A model generated the notes under the pieces. It was given only the letters and a program-made list of their open reading frames with translations. It was not told the DNA's origin and did no database searches. This document shows, one piece after another, positions 50,155 to 60,991 of a stretch of 64,000 nucleotides of DNA (positions are counted from its first letter, which is position 1; each line of letters begins with the position of its first letter). A program made the position numbers and the translations under genes. The DNA is from Psychrobacter coccoides (lineage in GTDB: Bacteria; Pseudomonadota; Gammaproteobacteria; Pseudomonadales; Moraxellaceae): NCBI RefSeq assembly GCF_017498085.1, contig NZ_JAGBKM010000004.1:62001-126000 (forward strand), written 5' to 3'.

Positions 50155-51075
50155 TCAAGACTGACGTTTATTGATAATGGCACGTGCCACGCTTGAGCCA
50201 TTACGGCGACCCAAAAACTCACTGATACGCTCACCTGCCACGACCAACTTATCCAAATCAATACCCGTACTGATGCCCATGCCGTGCAGCATATAGACCA
50301 CATCTTCAGTGGCGACATTGCCCGTTGCGCCTTTGGCATACGGACAGCCACCAAGCCCTGCCACTGAGGTATCAAACTCGCTGACCCCCATCTGCAGTGC
50401 CGCCAAAGTATTACTAACGGCTTGACCATAAGTATCATGGAAATGCCCTGAGAGCATAGTGATATCGGCATACTCGAGCGCGGAGTGTAGGGCTCGCTGC
50501 ACTTTTAGCGGTGTGCCGACGCCGATAGTATCAGCGATACCAATCTGCTCAGCGCCAATCTCAACCAAACGCTTGGTGACATAAGCCACTTGACTAGGAT
50601 CGATCTCGCCCTCATAAGGACAGCCAACCGTACAAGAGATGACGCCACGCACCTTAATGCCTTGTGCTTTTGCAGCAGCAGCAACAGGAGCAAAGCGCTC
50701 AATACTCTCATCGATACTGCAATTGATGTTTTTTTGACTAAAGGTCTCACTGGCTGAACCAAAAATGACCACTTCGTCAGGGCGGTGCTCGATGGCGTTG
50801 TCAAACCCGCGCATATTGGGCACCAGTACTGAATAGACAATATCATCACGCCTCGTCTCTGCCAGCGCCGTCATCAGCTCACTGTTATCGCCCATTTGTG
50901 GTACCCACTTGGGCGAAACAAAACTGGTCGCTTCCAGTTTTTTTACCCCTGCAGCGATCAAATCACTGATAAGCGTCTGCTTCACTGCCGTTGGCACTGT
51001 CATGGCTTCGTTTTGCAGTCCGTCCCGAGGGCTGACATCGACGATGCGCACATGATCTGGATACGAGTGATTCAT
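50155..51075 (-). CDS. mvaB: Hydroxymethylglutaryl-CoA lyase
   Basis: Cleaves HMG-CoA into acetoacetate and acetyl-CoA, the last step of leucine degradation. The TIM-barrel motif VRIVDVSPRDGLQNE opens the protein; HFHDTYGQAVSN and the lyase signature GGCPYAKGATGNVATEDVVY carry catalytic and metal residues. Length (306) is normal for the family. It starts 14 bp after the mccA stop, in an apparent operon. Confidence 0.95.
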   Translation of the reverse strand: MNHSYPDHVRIVDVSPRDGLQNEAMTVPTAVKQTLISDLIAAGVKKLEATSFVSPKWVPQMGDNSELMTALAETRRDDIVYSVLVPNMRGFDNAIEHRPDEVVIFGSASETFSQKNINCSIDESIERFAPVAAAAKAQGIKVRGVISCTVGCPYEGEIDPSQVAYVTKRLVEIGAEQIGIADTIGVGTPLKVQRALHSALEYADITMLSGHFHDTYGQAVSNTLAALQMGVSEFDTSVAGLGGCPYAKGATGNVATEDVVYMLHGMGISTGIDLDKLVVAGERISEFLGRRNGSSVARAIINKRQS

Positions 51076-51089
51076 ATTTGTCGTCCTTT

Positions 51090-53195
51090 TTATTGACCAT
51101 CTTCAGTGTCGATACGCAGTAGCTCATCGCCATCAGCGACCAAGTCACCTGCACCAAATAATAGCTCTGCTACCGTACCATCGGTCGGGGCTGTAATGGT
51201 GTGCTCAATCTTCATCGCCTCGATCACCGCCAATGGCTCGCCCTTTTTCACACTATCACCAACAGCGACCTTAAAGGCCACGACTTGACCTGGCATAGGT
51301 GATTTTAAGCTACCAGCAGCAGCACTGTCTTCGCCCACATGCGCCATGATATCAATGAGCGTAATCTCGTCACGACCTTGATCAGTAAACACATGCACAG
51401 TCTCATTGTGTACCCAGCTCTGAGCGCTGATACGAGCGTCATCAAGCCATAAGGTATGATTGTGAGCATCTTGACTGGTGTAGCTGACTTGCCCTTCATA
51501 AACTATTTCTGTCTGAGCGGCGACATTGACATTGCCATCATCTTGAGTACTAGCGATCTCTTTTTCGATGACCAGCGCAAAGCTGCTGAGAGTCTCGTTC
51601 CCGTTTTTGCTGTCGACACCATTTGCATTATGCCAATGACTGATGCGGGCGCTGTAAGTTTGCTCATCATAAATCAAGCTAAACGATCTGCTATAGTCGC
51701 TATAAGCACGGAAGCCAGTAGATTGACTAAAGGGATCTATACCTGCTTGTGCTGTGTCTTCACTCGCCAGCTGCTGCACGATCGCCGTGACCGTAAGCGT
51801 CGATAAATCTAGTGGGTGCTGATCAAACAGCTCGTCCGCTTCACGTTCAATCAGTGCCGTATCCAAGTTGGCTTGACTGAAGGACTCCGTATTTAAAATA
51901 TAACGTAAAAATGCCACATTGGTAGGTAACCCAACGATACGTGTCTGTCCCAAGGCTCGATCCAGCTTAGCCAACGCCTGCTCTCGAGTCGGCGCATGCA
52001 CGATCAGCTTGGCAATCATAGAGTCATAAAAGGGACTAATCACATCACCCTCGCGAACCCCATCATCAATACGTACCTCATCAACGACAAAGGTGCTATG
52101 CGCAGGCTTTTGGTAAGCAAAAAGTGTACCCGTCGCTGGTAAAAAATCATTATCAGGGTTTTCAGCACAAATACGTGCTTCGATGGCGTGACCGCTTATG
52201 GTCAGCTCATTTTGCTGTTTGGGTAAAGCCTGACCTGCCGCCACCTTGAGCTGCCATTCAACCAAATCAACGCCAGTAATGGCTTCACTAACAGGGTGCT
52301 CAACTTGCAAACGGGTATTCATCTCCATGAAATAAAAGCTCATCTCGCCTGCACGCTGCTCAACGATGAACTCAACTGTCCCTGCGCCAACATAGCTGAC
52401 TGCACGAGCAGCATCGATTGCAGCGTCTCCCATTGCTTTGCGCATGGCCTCATCGACACCAGGCGCTGGTGCTTCTTCTAGCACTTTTTGATGACGGCGC
52501 TGTACTGAGCAATCACGCTCAAACAGATGCACATAGTTGCCATGACTGTCACCGAAAACCTGAATTTCGATGTGGCGTGGCTTGAGGGCATACTTTTCGA
52601 TCAGTACTTGGTCATTGCCAAAGCTGGTAATGGCTTCACGGCGACATGAGTCTAGCAATCCAATAAAGTCGCTACTCTGCTCTACGATACGCATGCCTTT
52701 ACCACCGCCACCTGCACTGGCTTTAATCAGGACTGGATAGCCAATAGCGTCTGCTTGCTGCTGCAAAAACTCGGCATCTTGATTATCGCCATGATAGCCT
52801 GGTATCAAGGGTACACCAGCGGCTTCCATCAAACGCTTGGACTCCGACTTACCACCCATTGCTCGAATCGCATCCGCAGAAGGACCGATAAACACCAGTC
52901 CTGCATCTTGACAGGCTTGAGCAAACTCCGCATTTTCACTTAAAAAACCATAACCCGGATGGATTGCTTGTGCACCGACATCGAGTGCGATGTTAATGAT
53001 AGCATCGCCTTTAAGATAGCTGTCTTTGGGGGCCGAGCCGCCCAAATAAACGGCTTCATCACAGACAGCGACATGCTTGGCCATACGATCAGCATCAGAG
53101 TAAACAGCGACGGTACTTACGCCCATACGCTTGGCAGTAGCGGCAACTCGGCAAGCAATTTCACCACGGTTGGCGATTAAAATTTTAGAAAACAT
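51090..53195 (-). CDS. mccA: 3-methylcrotonoyl-CoA carboxylase, biotin-containing alpha subunit
   Basis: Carries biotin carboxylase and biotin carrier activities. The start FSKILIANRGEIACRVAATAKRMG, the glycine-rich ATP loop KASAGGGGKGMRIVE, MNTRLQVEHPVSEAITG and the C-terminal biotinyl site IEAMKIEHTITAP (with LLRIDTED near the end) show all parts. At 701 residues it is somewhat longer than typical MccA (about 655-670), from a Ser/Asp/Asn-rich linker around 520-600. It works with MccB to carboxylate 3-methylcrotonyl-CoA; biotinylation is expected from BirA at 46677. Confidence 0.94.
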   Translation of the reverse strand: MFSKILIANRGEIACRVAATAKRMGVSTVAVYSDADRMAKHVAVCDEAVYLGGSAPKDSYLKGDAIINIALDVGAQAIHPGYGFLSENAEFAQACQDAGLVFIGPSADAIRAMGGKSESKRLMEAAGVPLIPGYHGDNQDAEFLQQQADAIGYPVLIKASAGGGGKGMRIVEQSSDFIGLLDSCRREAITSFGNDQVLIEKYALKPRHIEIQVFGDSHGNYVHLFERDCSVQRRHQKVLEEAPAPGVDEAMRKAMGDAAIDAARAVSYVGAGTVEFIVEQRAGEMSFYFMEMNTRLQVEHPVSEAITGVDLVEWQLKVAAGQALPKQQNELTISGHAIEARICAENPDNDFLPATGTLFAYQKPAHSTFVVDEVRIDDGVREGDVISPFYDSMIAKLIVHAPTREQALAKLDRALGQTRIVGLPTNVAFLRYILNTESFSQANLDTALIEREADELFDQHPLDLSTLTVTAIVQQLASEDTAQAGIDPFSQSTGFRAYSDYSRSFSLIYDEQTYSARISHWHNANGVDSKNGNETLSSFALVIEKEIASTQDDGNVNVAAQTEIVYEGQVSYTSQDAHNHTLWLDDARISAQSWVHNETVHVFTDQGRDEITLIDIMAHVGEDSAAAGSLKSPMPGQVVAFKVAVGDSVKKGEPLAVIEAMKIEHTITAPTDGTVAELLFGAGDLVADGDELLRIDTEDGQ

Positions 53196-53219
53196 AACTA
53201 TCCCTGTGTCTCATCGTTA

Positions 53220-54032
53220 TTATTTATCATCTTGTGTTTTATCTGTTGTTAACCAGTCAGGTTTGCGCTTTTGTAAGAACGCTTGTACGCCCTCACGACC
53301 TTGCTCTGATGAGCGGATATCAGCGATACCTTTGACCGTATCGGCGATCAATTCGTCGGTAATCGTTGCGCCAGCAACATCATGTAATAGCTGCTTGCAG
53401 GTTTTGACTGCATGAGGACTGTTTTTGACTACTTTTTCGCAAAATGCAGCAACCCTTTCATTGAGAGACTCTTCACTAACACGCTCGTGAATAAAGCCCA
53501 GCTGACGTGCTTTTTTGGCATCAAACACTTCCGCGCTTAAAAAGTAGCGATGCGACGCTCTAGCCCCTAATGCTCTTACGACATAGGGGCTAATGGTGGC
53601 AGGCGCTAAGCCCAGACGTACTTCGCTTAAGCAAAAATTGGCAATCTTTACAGCGATGGCCACATCACAAACAGCCACCAACCCCATGCCACCTGCGTAG
53701 ACATCGCCTTGAATGGCAGCGACCGTTGGCTTAGGGCACTCATAAATGGTCTTGAGCATTTGTGCTAATTTATCGGCGTCAGCCAAGTTCTCTTCATAGT
53801 TATAATCAGCCATAGCACGCATCCAGTTTAGATCCGCACCAGCACAGAACGCTTTGCCCGCCGCTGCTAGCACAATGACTCGCACATTATCGTCATTGCC
53901 AAGTGTGGTAAAAACCTCGGTTAACTCGGCAATCATCTCGTCATTAAAGGCATTGCGTATCTCAGGACGGTTTAGCGTCACTGTCGCTACGTGCTGCTCG
54001 GTGGCGACCAATAGACTTTTATAATTATTCAT
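53220..54032 (-). CDS. liuC: Methylglutaconyl-CoA hydratase (enoyl-CoA hydratase family)
   Basis: Crotonase-fold enzyme expected to hydrate 3-methylglutaconyl-CoA to HMG-CoA. TLNRPEIRNAFNDEMI, AAAGKAFCAGADLNWMRAMADY (oxyanion-hole loop) and GDVYAGGMGLVAVCDVAIAV (second oxyanion residue) are present; the C-terminal half has SEVRLGLAPATISPYVVRALGARASHRYFL. Length 270 is normal. It lies between mccB and mccA, so the substrate is inferred from context; sequence alone indicates only the crotonase family. Confidence 0.88.
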   Translation of the reverse strand: MNNYKSLLVATEQHVATVTLNRPEIRNAFNDEMIAELTEVFTTLGNDDNVRVIVLAAAGKAFCAGADLNWMRAMADYNYEENLADADKLAQMLKTIYECPKPTVAAIQGDVYAGGMGLVAVCDVAIAVKIANFCLSEVRLGLAPATISPYVVRALGARASHRYFLSAEVFDAKKARQLGFIHERVSEESLNERVAAFCEKVVKNSPHAVKTCKQLLHDVAGATITDELIADTVKGIADIRSSEQGREGVQAFLQKRKPDWLTTDKTQDDK

Positions 54033-54155
54033 ATCTCATTATCTCAATGTTTTATATGCCACTCACAACCACTATTATTTATAGGCGTAGACTGTGGCTT
54101 TAGCTTCCATAAACTGTCTGATTTCAGATTCCACTGAAAAGCTGAATGTAACAAG

Positions 54156-55766
54156 CTACATTCTAAAGACCCCATAAGTGGTCTCTTCAATCGGTGCGTT
54201 ATAGGCAGCGCTCAGCCCTAATGCCAATACCTTGCGTGTATCGGCAGGATCGATGACGCCATCATCCCAAAGACGGGCGGTGGCATAATAAGGATGGCCT
54301 TGCTCTTCATACATATCGAGAATTGGTGCTTTAAATGCCGCTTCGTCCTCCGCACTCCACTCCTCGCCTTTGCGCTCAAAGTTATCACGCTTCACTGTTG
54401 CCAAGACCGAAGCCGCTTGCTCACCGCCCATTACTGAAATACGCGCATTGGGCCACATCCATAAGAAGCGTGGACTGTAGGCTCGGCCACACATGCCATA
54501 GTTACCGGCACCAAATGAGCCACCGACGATAACGGTGAATTTTGGTACTTTAGCATTGGCAACCGCCATCACCATCTTAGCCCCATGACGGGCGATGCCT
54601 TCGTTTTCGTACTTGCGCCCCACCATAAAGCCGGTAATGTTTTGCAAAAATACCAGTGGGATTTTGCGCTTGCAGCACAGCTCAATGAAGTGCGTGCCTT
54701 TTTGTGCCGACTCACTAAACAAGATGCCGTTATTGGCGATGATGCCGACTGGCATGCCTTCGATATGGGCAAAGCCACAGACTAATGTGGTGCCAAAGCG
54801 TGCTTTGAATTCATCAAAAGCACTGTCATCGACGATACGAGCGATGATCTCTTTAATGTCAAAGGGTTTACGCTTGTCGGTCGGAATGATGCCGTATAAT
54901 TCTTTAGCATCATAGCGTGGTGGACGTGGGGTAATCTGGTTAGGGATCTGTTTGTCAGGGCGGTTGAGGTGGCTAACGATGTTACGAGCAATCGATAGCG
55001 CATGAGTATCGCTCTGCGCCAAATGATCGACGACCCCTGATAGGCGAGTATGCACATCGCCGCCACCCAAGTCCTCAGCACTAACCTCTTCGCCAGTCGC
55101 CGCTTTGACAAGTGGTGGGCCGCCCAAAAAGATAGTACCCTGCTCTTTGACAATGATAGACTCATCACTCATTGCCGGTACATAAGCACCACCAGCAGTA
55201 CAGCTGCCCATAACCACAGCGATCTGAGGAATACCTGCCGCACTCATATTGGCTTGATTAAAGAAGATACGGCCAAAGTGCTCTTTGTCTGGAAACACGT
55301 CGTCTTGGTTGGGCAGGTTTGCACCGCCTGAGTCCACCAGATACACACAAGGCAAGTTATTTTCTTGTGCAATCTCTTGCGCCCGTAGATGCTTTTTGAC
55401 TGTCATGGGGTAGTAAGTACCACCTTTTACTGTGGCATCATTACAGACAATCATACACTCAGTCCCGTTGATGCGACCGATGCCAGCGATAACACCTGCG
55501 GCGGGAATGTCTTCGCCATACATATCGTGCGCTGCCATCGGAGCCACTTCTAAAAACGGCGTGCCCACATCAAGCAGACGCTCAACACGCTCACGAGGGA
55601 GCAGCTTGCCACGTGCTAGATGCTTGGCTCGTGCTCGCTCTGAGCCACCTTGCACGACTTTATGCAGGTGCGCATATAGATCATCAACGACGGCTTGCAT
55701 TGCGGCACTGTTTTGCTGAAACTCGCTGGCGTTTGGACTCAATTTACTGGTTATGATAGCGCTCAT
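54156..55766 (-). CDS. mccB: 3-methylcrotonoyl-CoA carboxylase, carboxyltransferase beta subunit
   Basis: Transfers carboxyl from biotin to 3-methylcrotonyl-CoA. Carboxyltransferase-family features are [85 protein letters not shown] and the second-half [24 protein letters not shown]. The C-terminus contains the conserved FRM end. Length 536 matches family size. It is followed by the hydratase gene after a 123-bp gap. Confidence 0.95.
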   Translation of the reverse strand: MSAIITSKLSPNASEFQQNSAAMQAVVDDLYAHLHKVVQGGSERARAKHLARGKLLPRERVERLLDVGTPFLEVAPMAAHDMYGEDIPAAGVIAGIGRINGTECMIVCNDATVKGGTYYPMTVKKHLRAQEIAQENNLPCVYLVDSGGANLPNQDDVFPDKEHFGRIFFNQANMSAAGIPQIAVVMGSCTAGGAYVPAMSDESIIVKEQGTIFLGGPPLVKAATGEEVSAEDLGGGDVHTRLSGVVDHLAQSDTHALSIARNIVSHLNRPDKQIPNQITPRPPRYDAKELYGIIPTDKRKPFDIKEIIARIVDDSAFDEFKARFGTTLVCGFAHIEGMPVGIIANNGILFSESAQKGTHFIELCCKRKIPLVFLQNITGFMVGRKYENEGIARHGAKMVMAVANAKVPKFTVIVGGSFGAGNYGMCGRAYSPRFLWMWPNARISVMGGEQAASVLATVKRDNFERKGEEWSAEDEAAFKAPILDMYEEQGHPYYATARLWDDGVIDPADTRKVLALGLSAAYNAPIEETTYGVFRM

Positions 55767-55886
55767 GATATCCCTTTTTTTTATACATAAATGCGAGTAA
55801 CTTTGTTATGCCAATAGTACTGAAGGCTGATCGTTTTAAGCGTTACTCTTGTGATTAATCTTAGATGCTTTGGTTATGATATAAAC

Positions 55887-57656
55887 TTACTCTAAGCCCA
55901 ACTCTTCAATCATCATTTCGGTAATTTTATACTTTTGAATTTTACCGGTGACGGTCATTGGATATTCTTCGACAAAACGGTAATACTGTGGCACTTTGTA
56001 GTGAGCAATATGATCACGGCAGAACTGCTTCACCTCATCTTCAGTCAGTGTCTCATCTTGTTTGGTGATGATCCAAGCCGCTAAGACTTCGCCATACTTT
56101 TTATCAGGAACTCCGACAACTTGTACGTCTCGAATCTTAGGATGACGATACAGATAGTTTTCGATCTCTACTGGATAGATATTCTCTCCACCTCGAATCA
56201 CCATATCTTTACTACGGCCCACCACTTTGACATAACCGTCTTCGTCCATGGTGGCCAAATCGCCAGTATGCATCCAATTATCTTGGATAGCCTCTCGGGT
56301 TTTAAAGCGGCTGCCCCAGTAGCCTTTCATCACTGAGTAGCCACGAGTCAGGAGCTCACCTGTCTCACCAATCGGAACGATCTCGCCTGTTTCAGTATCG
56401 ACAATCTTAACCTCAAGGGCCGGCTGTACCAAACCCACAGTAGAAACTTGCTTTTCAAGCGGGGTATGTTTGTTGGTTTGACAGGAGACAGGACTGGTCT
56501 CGGTCATACCATAAGCGATCGTCACCTCGCTCATATGCATCTCATCAATGACTCGGCGCATGACCTCAATCGGACAGCTTGAGCCTGCCATGATACCCGT
56601 GCGCAGCGTCGATAAATCATATTGCGCAAAATCTGGATGATCCAGCATGGCGATAAACATCGTGGGTACACCATGCAATGCGGTGCACTTCTCTTCTTGG
56701 ACTGCTTTTAGGACACTTAAAGGCTCAAAACCATCATTAGGATAAACAATACAGCCGCCATGGGTAAGAATGGCCAGATTGCCGAGCACCATACCAAAGC
56801 AGTGATATAACGGTACAGGGATACACAAGACATCTTCTTCTGTCAGGTTCATCGCCTCACCGATAAAGTAGCCATTATTGAGGATATTACGGTGGGTTAA
56901 CGTGGCGCCTTTTGGTGTGCCTGTCGTCCCACTGGTAAACTGCACGTTAATGGGATCTGTGTTCTTAAGTGTCGCTTGCCGCTCTGCGACACGTGGGTCA
57001 TTGGCGTCGCCTTCTGCCATCCAATCGGAGAACTTTTGCATATAGCTGAATTCTTCATCGTTGTTTGGCTCATCAATCCAAATGATACGCTCAATCGTAG
57101 GTATCTCGACCAAATCTAGCTGGGTATAGTCTTTATGATAAATTTCAGGGCACAGCTCACGAATCAAGCTGGCATAATCACTACTTTTAAAGTGACGCAT
57201 CAGTACCAGCGCCGAGCAGCCTAGTTTGTTTAAGGCATACTGCAGCTCAAAGGTACGATAGGCCGGATTTATGTTGACAAGGATAACGCCTATCTTTGCC
57301 GTCGCCAGCTGCATTAATAGCCACTCGCTATTGTTATGTGACCAGATACCGATACGATCGCCAACCTCAAGCCCCATCTCAATGATGGCACTGGCCAGTT
57401 TATTGACTTGCTGCTGTAGCTCACGATAAGTCCAGCGGATGTTTTGATGGCGAGAAACCAAAGCTTCACGCTCTGGGTATTTAGAAACAATAGCATCGAA
57501 AAAATCGCCGATGGTCGCTTCAATCAGCGGCACATCAGGACCTTTATCATAGCTTTGAGTGAGTGGCGCATTGGCAGATTTTGCGCCCATATTGATGGTT
57601 GGTACTTTATCTAAGATATCATTGTAAATGATATCGTAATCCATATCTTGAGTCAT
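55887..57656 (-). CDS. AMP-dependent acyl-CoA synthetase
   Basis: ANL-superfamily ligase of 589 residues. The P-loop-like motif [81 protein letters not shown] and the C-terminal lysine in [10 protein letters not shown] are all present. Genes like this commonly begin leucine/isovalerate clusters. The substrate is probably a short or branched fatty acid, but medium chains are possible. A near-perfect operator-like palindrome lies about 100 bp upstream (57757-57775). Confidence 0.85.
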   Translation of the reverse strand: MTQDMDYDIIYNDILDKVPTINMGAKSANAPLTQSYDKGPDVPLIEATIGDFFDAIVSKYPEREALVSRHQNIRWTYRELQQQVNKLASAIIEMGLEVGDRIGIWSHNNSEWLLMQLATAKIGVILVNINPAYRTFELQYALNKLGCSALVLMRHFKSSDYASLIRELCPEIYHKDYTQLDLVEIPTIERIIWIDEPNNDEEFSYMQKFSDWMAEGDANDPRVAERQATLKNTDPINVQFTSGTTGTPKGATLTHRNILNNGYFIGEAMNLTEEDVLCIPVPLYHCFGMVLGNLAILTHGGCIVYPNDGFEPLSVLKAVQEEKCTALHGVPTMFIAMLDHPDFAQYDLSTLRTGIMAGSSCPIEVMRRVIDEMHMSEVTIAYGMTETSPVSCQTNKHTPLEKQVSTVGLVQPALEVKIVDTETGEIVPIGETGELLTRGYSVMKGYWGSRFKTREAIQDNWMHTGDLATMDEDGYVKVVGRSKDMVIRGGENIYPVEIENYLYRHPKIRDVQVVGVPDKKYGEVLAAWIITKQDETLTEDEVKQFCRDHIAHYKVPQYYRFVEEYPMTVTGKIQKYKITEMMIEELGLE

Positions 57657-58044
57657 AACGAGTCCTTTCGCTTTTTACCTTTTACGAACTATAGGCTTTT
57701 GTTCTTCCTTAAATATAAGCCACTATACCGCCAAAAATGAAACCCTGTCAATAACGATGATACAACATGTATCATTTAAGACAAATCTCTGCAAAGACAC
57801 TGCTTAACTTGACATCACTTTAAAAGACCAGCATAGCAAGAAAAACCAGTGTCCGTACTACATCTTGTAGCTGCAGCACCTTTGCCCTTAACCGTACGTT
57901 TCAGGCATAGTATAATAACAAACAATAATACAGAGTGGCTTAAATCCATAAAACCACTCTATACCATAATAGTATTTGGCCAGCTTTACCAGTATTTTGC
58001 TTATTGGTATGTTATAGACGTACTTGCCACTTTTTTATATGTTT
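57657..58044. other. Intergenic region upstream of the leucine cluster
   Basis: No gene. It holds the palindrome at 57757-57775 and an AGAGTGG/CCACTCT inverted repeat (57932-57960). The latter, with a 15-base loop and T-rich DNA after it on the minus strand, is a weak terminator candidate for the rubredoxin reductase gene. Confidence 0.5.
57757..57775. promoter_or_regulatory. Operator-like palindrome upstream of the acyl-CoA synthetase
   Basis: ATGATACA-ACA-TGTATCAT, a perfect 8-bp inverted repeat with a three-base spacer, 101 bp before the start codon of the cluster's first gene. Size and symmetry suit a dimeric repressor of the TetR or MerR type; no such regulator gene is nearby. Confidence 0.5.
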
Positions 58045-59265
58045 TTATGCGGTTACTGGTGCTTTGATAGTCACTGTTGCACTGACCTCACCAGTTTCAT
58101 TGAGTAAGTCCATGACAAGCTCATTATCACTTTCAGTCTTCACTTGCCAATCGCCCTTAGCTTGTGGCACACCAGTAATCATGACCGAAATGGCTTTGTT
58201 TTTTAGGCGAATCATCGGTGACTTATGCTCATAGCCATCATGCTCATGACCTAAGATATCGTCGGCAATGGTCGCCGCTTGGGCGCGCAGCGGTGCCACA
58301 TAACGACAGGCCACGCCATTGATAGACATGCAGTCACCGATGGCATAAATGTTGGAGGCGTTGGTACGCAGCGTTTGGCTATCAACGACGATACCAGTGC
58401 GACGATTAAACTCTACCCCAGCAGCGGTAGGCAATTTATCATCGACGACCAAACCTGTACTGGCAATCACATGATCGACGACTAGCGTTTTAGGAGACTC
58501 TTGTGTTTCACCTTCTACGGCAAGTGTCTCATAACTGACCTGTAACTTACGCTCATTGCTGTTATTATCATTGATGCGAGTCACGCTTGAGACTTGGCTG
58601 CTCCCCAAGAAGTTAATCCCTTGTGACTTGATCGCTTGCGCAATACGAGCGGTTGCTTTTGGCGGGAGCATTTGTGAGAGGGGCGCCTCGTTGAGATCCA
58701 AAAGTGTCACCTCATGTCCAGCCTTTAGTAGATCCTCTGCAATCTCTGTCCCAACCATACCAGCACCGATAATCGCAACATGCTGGCTGCCTGTTGCCAA
58801 CTGCTCTTGTAGTTGTCCAAAGCGCTCAATATGATTGACGTGCCAGACCAAGTCTTCTGGTAAGCTTGACGGAAAGATAGGATGTGCACCCATCGCCAGT
58901 ACTAACTTATCGTAGCTGATCGTCGCATAGTTGGTATAGACAGGGTCTGAGCGTAGACCTGAGACGAGGTGACATTGTTGACTGACAGCATCGATATCAC
59001 TCACTTGGGTATGAGCGAGTAACTTAACATTGGCTGCCTCTGCCGCCTCGGCACCAGTTGCTCGTACGAGATCGGCAGCGCTTTTGTTTTGGCTGATTGC
59101 CATGGTCAACATAGGCTTATGATAACGATCACCGCTGTCCGTGGTGACTAGGGTAATGGGGATGTCTTTATCCTTTGCTCGAATGGCATCGATGACATGC
59201 CAGCCTGCTAACCCTGCGCCGATGACGACAACGCCCGCTTGTGATGATAGGTTTTCTGTACTCAT
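58045..59265 (-). CDS. Rubredoxin--NAD(+) reductase-like FAD oxidoreductase
   Basis: Flavoprotein of 406 residues with the two dinucleotide-binding motifs VVVIGAGLAGWHVIDAIR (FAD) and VAIIGAGMVGTEIAEDLL (NAD), plus ASNIYAIGDCMSINGVACRYVAPLRAQAATIADDILG near the C-terminus. The KPMLTMAISQNKSAADL segment and the C-terminal region resemble RubB/AlkT rubredoxin reductases that feed alkane hydroxylase or stress-protective rubredoxin. No rubredoxin gene is adjacent, so the partner must be elsewhere. It is probably monocistronic. Confidence 0.82.
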   Translation of the reverse strand: MSTENLSSQAGVVVIGAGLAGWHVIDAIRAKDKDIPITLVTTDSGDRYHKPMLTMAISQNKSAADLVRATGAEAAEAANVKLLAHTQVSDIDAVSQQCHLVSGLRSDPVYTNYATISYDKLVLAMGAHPIFPSSLPEDLVWHVNHIERFGQLQEQLATGSQHVAIIGAGMVGTEIAEDLLKAGHEVTLLDLNEAPLSQMLPPKATARIAQAIKSQGINFLGSSQVSSVTRINDNNSNERKLQVSYETLAVEGETQESPKTLVVDHVIASTGLVVDDKLPTAAGVEFNRRTGIVVDSQTLRTNASNIYAIGDCMSINGVACRYVAPLRAQAATIADDILGHEHDGYEHKSPMIRLKNKAISVMITGVPQAKGDWQVKTESDNELVMDLLNETGEVSATVTIKAPVTA

Positions 59266-59403
59266 ATTGGCTCCGATATAGTTTATAACCGTTATAGATT
59301 TTCTTAATTATCAGCATTTTTGCCCTATTGTATCAGTAAACAGCCATACACTCATATAGACAGTCATAGCCACATCAGTATTTATGCTATAAGTCTACTA
59401 CTA

Positions 59404-59431
59404 CAAAAAAGCGCCTAATCATAGGCGCTAA
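59404..59431 (-). terminator. Rho-independent terminator of the amino-acid ABC operon
   Basis: AGCGCCTA/TAGGCGCT stem with a four-base loop, followed on the minus strand by a T run. It lies 27 bp beyond the ATPase gene. Confidence 0.85.
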
Positions 59432-59457
59432 ATATCATTGTAAAGCGAGACATGGGC

Positions 59458-60264
59458 TCAATGATTTAAAATCTTTGATAAAAATGCTTGTGCCCGCTCG
59501 CTTTTTGCCGCCTCAAAAAACTCATTTTTACTACAGTTTTCTACGATATAGCCCTCGTCCATAAAAATAATACGATTGGCAACTTGTCTGGCAAAACCCA
59601 TCTCATGGGTCACACACATCATAGTCATACCATCACGGGTCAGCTCGACCATCACATCGAGCACTTCTTGAATCATCTCAGGGTCAAGCGCTGAGGTTGG
59701 CTCATCAAACAGCATGGCTACTGGATCCATCGCTAACGCTCGTGCAATCGCCACTCGCTGCTGCTGCCCTCCAGAGAGCTCGGCGGGGTACTTTGGTGCC
59801 TGAGCACTAAGCCCAACACGATCCAGATAGGCCATACCTTTTTTCTTAGCCTCACTCTCACTTCGTCCTAAGACTTTGATTTGTGCGACCGTCAAATTGT
59901 CAATAATGGTCAGATGCGGAAACAATTCAAAGTGCTGAAATACCATCCCTACACTACTGCGTAGTTTTGGCAGATTGGTCTTTGGTGCACCGACGGAGAT
60001 TCCATTGACTATGATTTCACCTTGCTGAAAAGGCTCTAAGCCATTGACCGTCTTAATCAGTGTCGACTTGCCGCTGCCTGAAGGACCACAAACCACGACC
60101 ACATCGCCCTTGTGAACATGAGCGGTACAGTCAGTGAGCACTTGAAAGTCGCCATACCATTTACTGACATCCGTCATTTTTATTACGATCTCGTCGCTGG
60201 CATGGCCGTTATCTGTGACCAAGCCACCAAAGCTATTTATATATGTATCAGCATTACTCATCAC
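59458..60264 (-). CDS. gltL: Glutamate/aspartate-type ABC transporter ATP-binding protein
   Basis: ATPase of a polar amino-acid importer. Walker A is [19 protein letters not shown], the signature [17 protein letters not shown], Walker [16 protein letters not shown], and the switch histidine lies in [16 protein letters not shown]. An N-terminal lead of about 25 residues precedes the usual GltL start, giving 268 rather than about 241. It is the last gene of a gltI-gltJ-gltK-gltL operon. The substrate is inferred from the whole set and could be another acidic or amide amino acid. Confidence 0.92.
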   Translation of the reverse strand: MMSNADTYINSFGGLVTDNGHASDEIVIKMTDVSKWYGDFQVLTDCTAHVHKGDVVVVCGPSGSGKSTLIKTVNGLEPFQQGEIIVNGISVGAPKTNLPKLRSSVGMVFQHFELFPHLTIIDNLTVAQIKVLGRSESEAKKKGMAYLDRVGLSAQAPKYPAELSGGQQQRVAIARALAMDPVAMLFDEPTSALDPEMIQEVLDVMVELTRDGMTMMCVTHEMGFARQVANRIIFMDEGYIVENCSKNEFFEAAKSERAQAFLSKILNH

Positions 60265-60319
60265 TGGCTCCTAGCCATATTGCTTTATTATTGGTTATAA
60301 AAACGCCAATCAAGTCGTC

Positions 60320-60991
60320 TTAAAAGCGCAAACGTTTTTGTACCTGTTGTACACCGATAGAGGCGGTGACACTGATGATAAAATATACTGCACCTGCACC
60401 TAAGATATAGGGCGTTAGCAACCCCATTAGCTCGCCACGCACATAGGCGGCGCGAAAAAAGTCGGTCAAACCGATAGCAAATACCAAGGTCGTGTCTTGA
60501 AACAAAATAATACATTGCTGCAAAATCAGCGGCAGCATCTTGCGAAAGGCTTGGGGCAATACAACCAAGCGCATGGTCTGCCCATACGTCATCCCCAAGG
60601 CTTTGGCAGCATTGACCTGTCCGCTACCAATAGACTGAATACCAGCACGTACTACTTCTGAGAAGTAAGCGGCCTCAAACATCATGAAGGCAACCACGCA
60701 GGAGGCAAAAGCGGCATCCAACTGCAGGTACTTCCCTGCGATCCAAAAGTAGATCATAGGGACCGCAAAATAAAACCACAGCAATACCAGTAGCAGCGGC
60801 ACAGAGCGAAAATAATTGACGTATAACTTAGCAGGCACTTCAAGTGCTTTGATACCTGATAAACGCATTAACGCCAATACCGTACCCAAACTGATACCAC
60901 CCAGTATCGCCAAAAACAACACCTTGAGCGTGGTCATCATGCCACCCATCAAACCAGGATAGGCGGTCGCAAGCTCTGTCATCATATTCAT
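60320..60991 (-). CDS. gltK: Glutamate/aspartate-type ABC transporter permease
   Basis: Polar amino-acid permease (HisMQ family, 223 residues) with four to five membrane segments. The family entry motif is YFSEVVRAGIQSIGSGQVNAAKALGMTYGQTMRLVVLPQAFRKMLPLI (EAA loop with the conserved glycine). The gene overlaps gltJ by four bases (ATGA), indicating translational coupling. Confidence 0.92.
   Translation of the reverse strand: MNMMTELATAYPGLMGGMMTTLKVLFLAILGGISLGTVLALMRLSGIKALEVPAKLYVNYFRSVPLLLVLLWFYFAVPMIYFWIAGKYLQLDAAFASCVVAFMMFEAAYFSEVVRAGIQSIGSGQVNAAKALGMTYGQTMRLVVLPQAFRKMLPLILQQCIILFQDTTLVFAIGLTDFFRAAYVRGELMGLLTPYILGAGAVYFIISVTASIGVQQVQKRLRF

Noticed and set aside
54595-54915. 106-codon frame opposite mccB
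   Set aside because: It is antisense to strongly conserved carboxyltransferase sequence and has no ribosome site.
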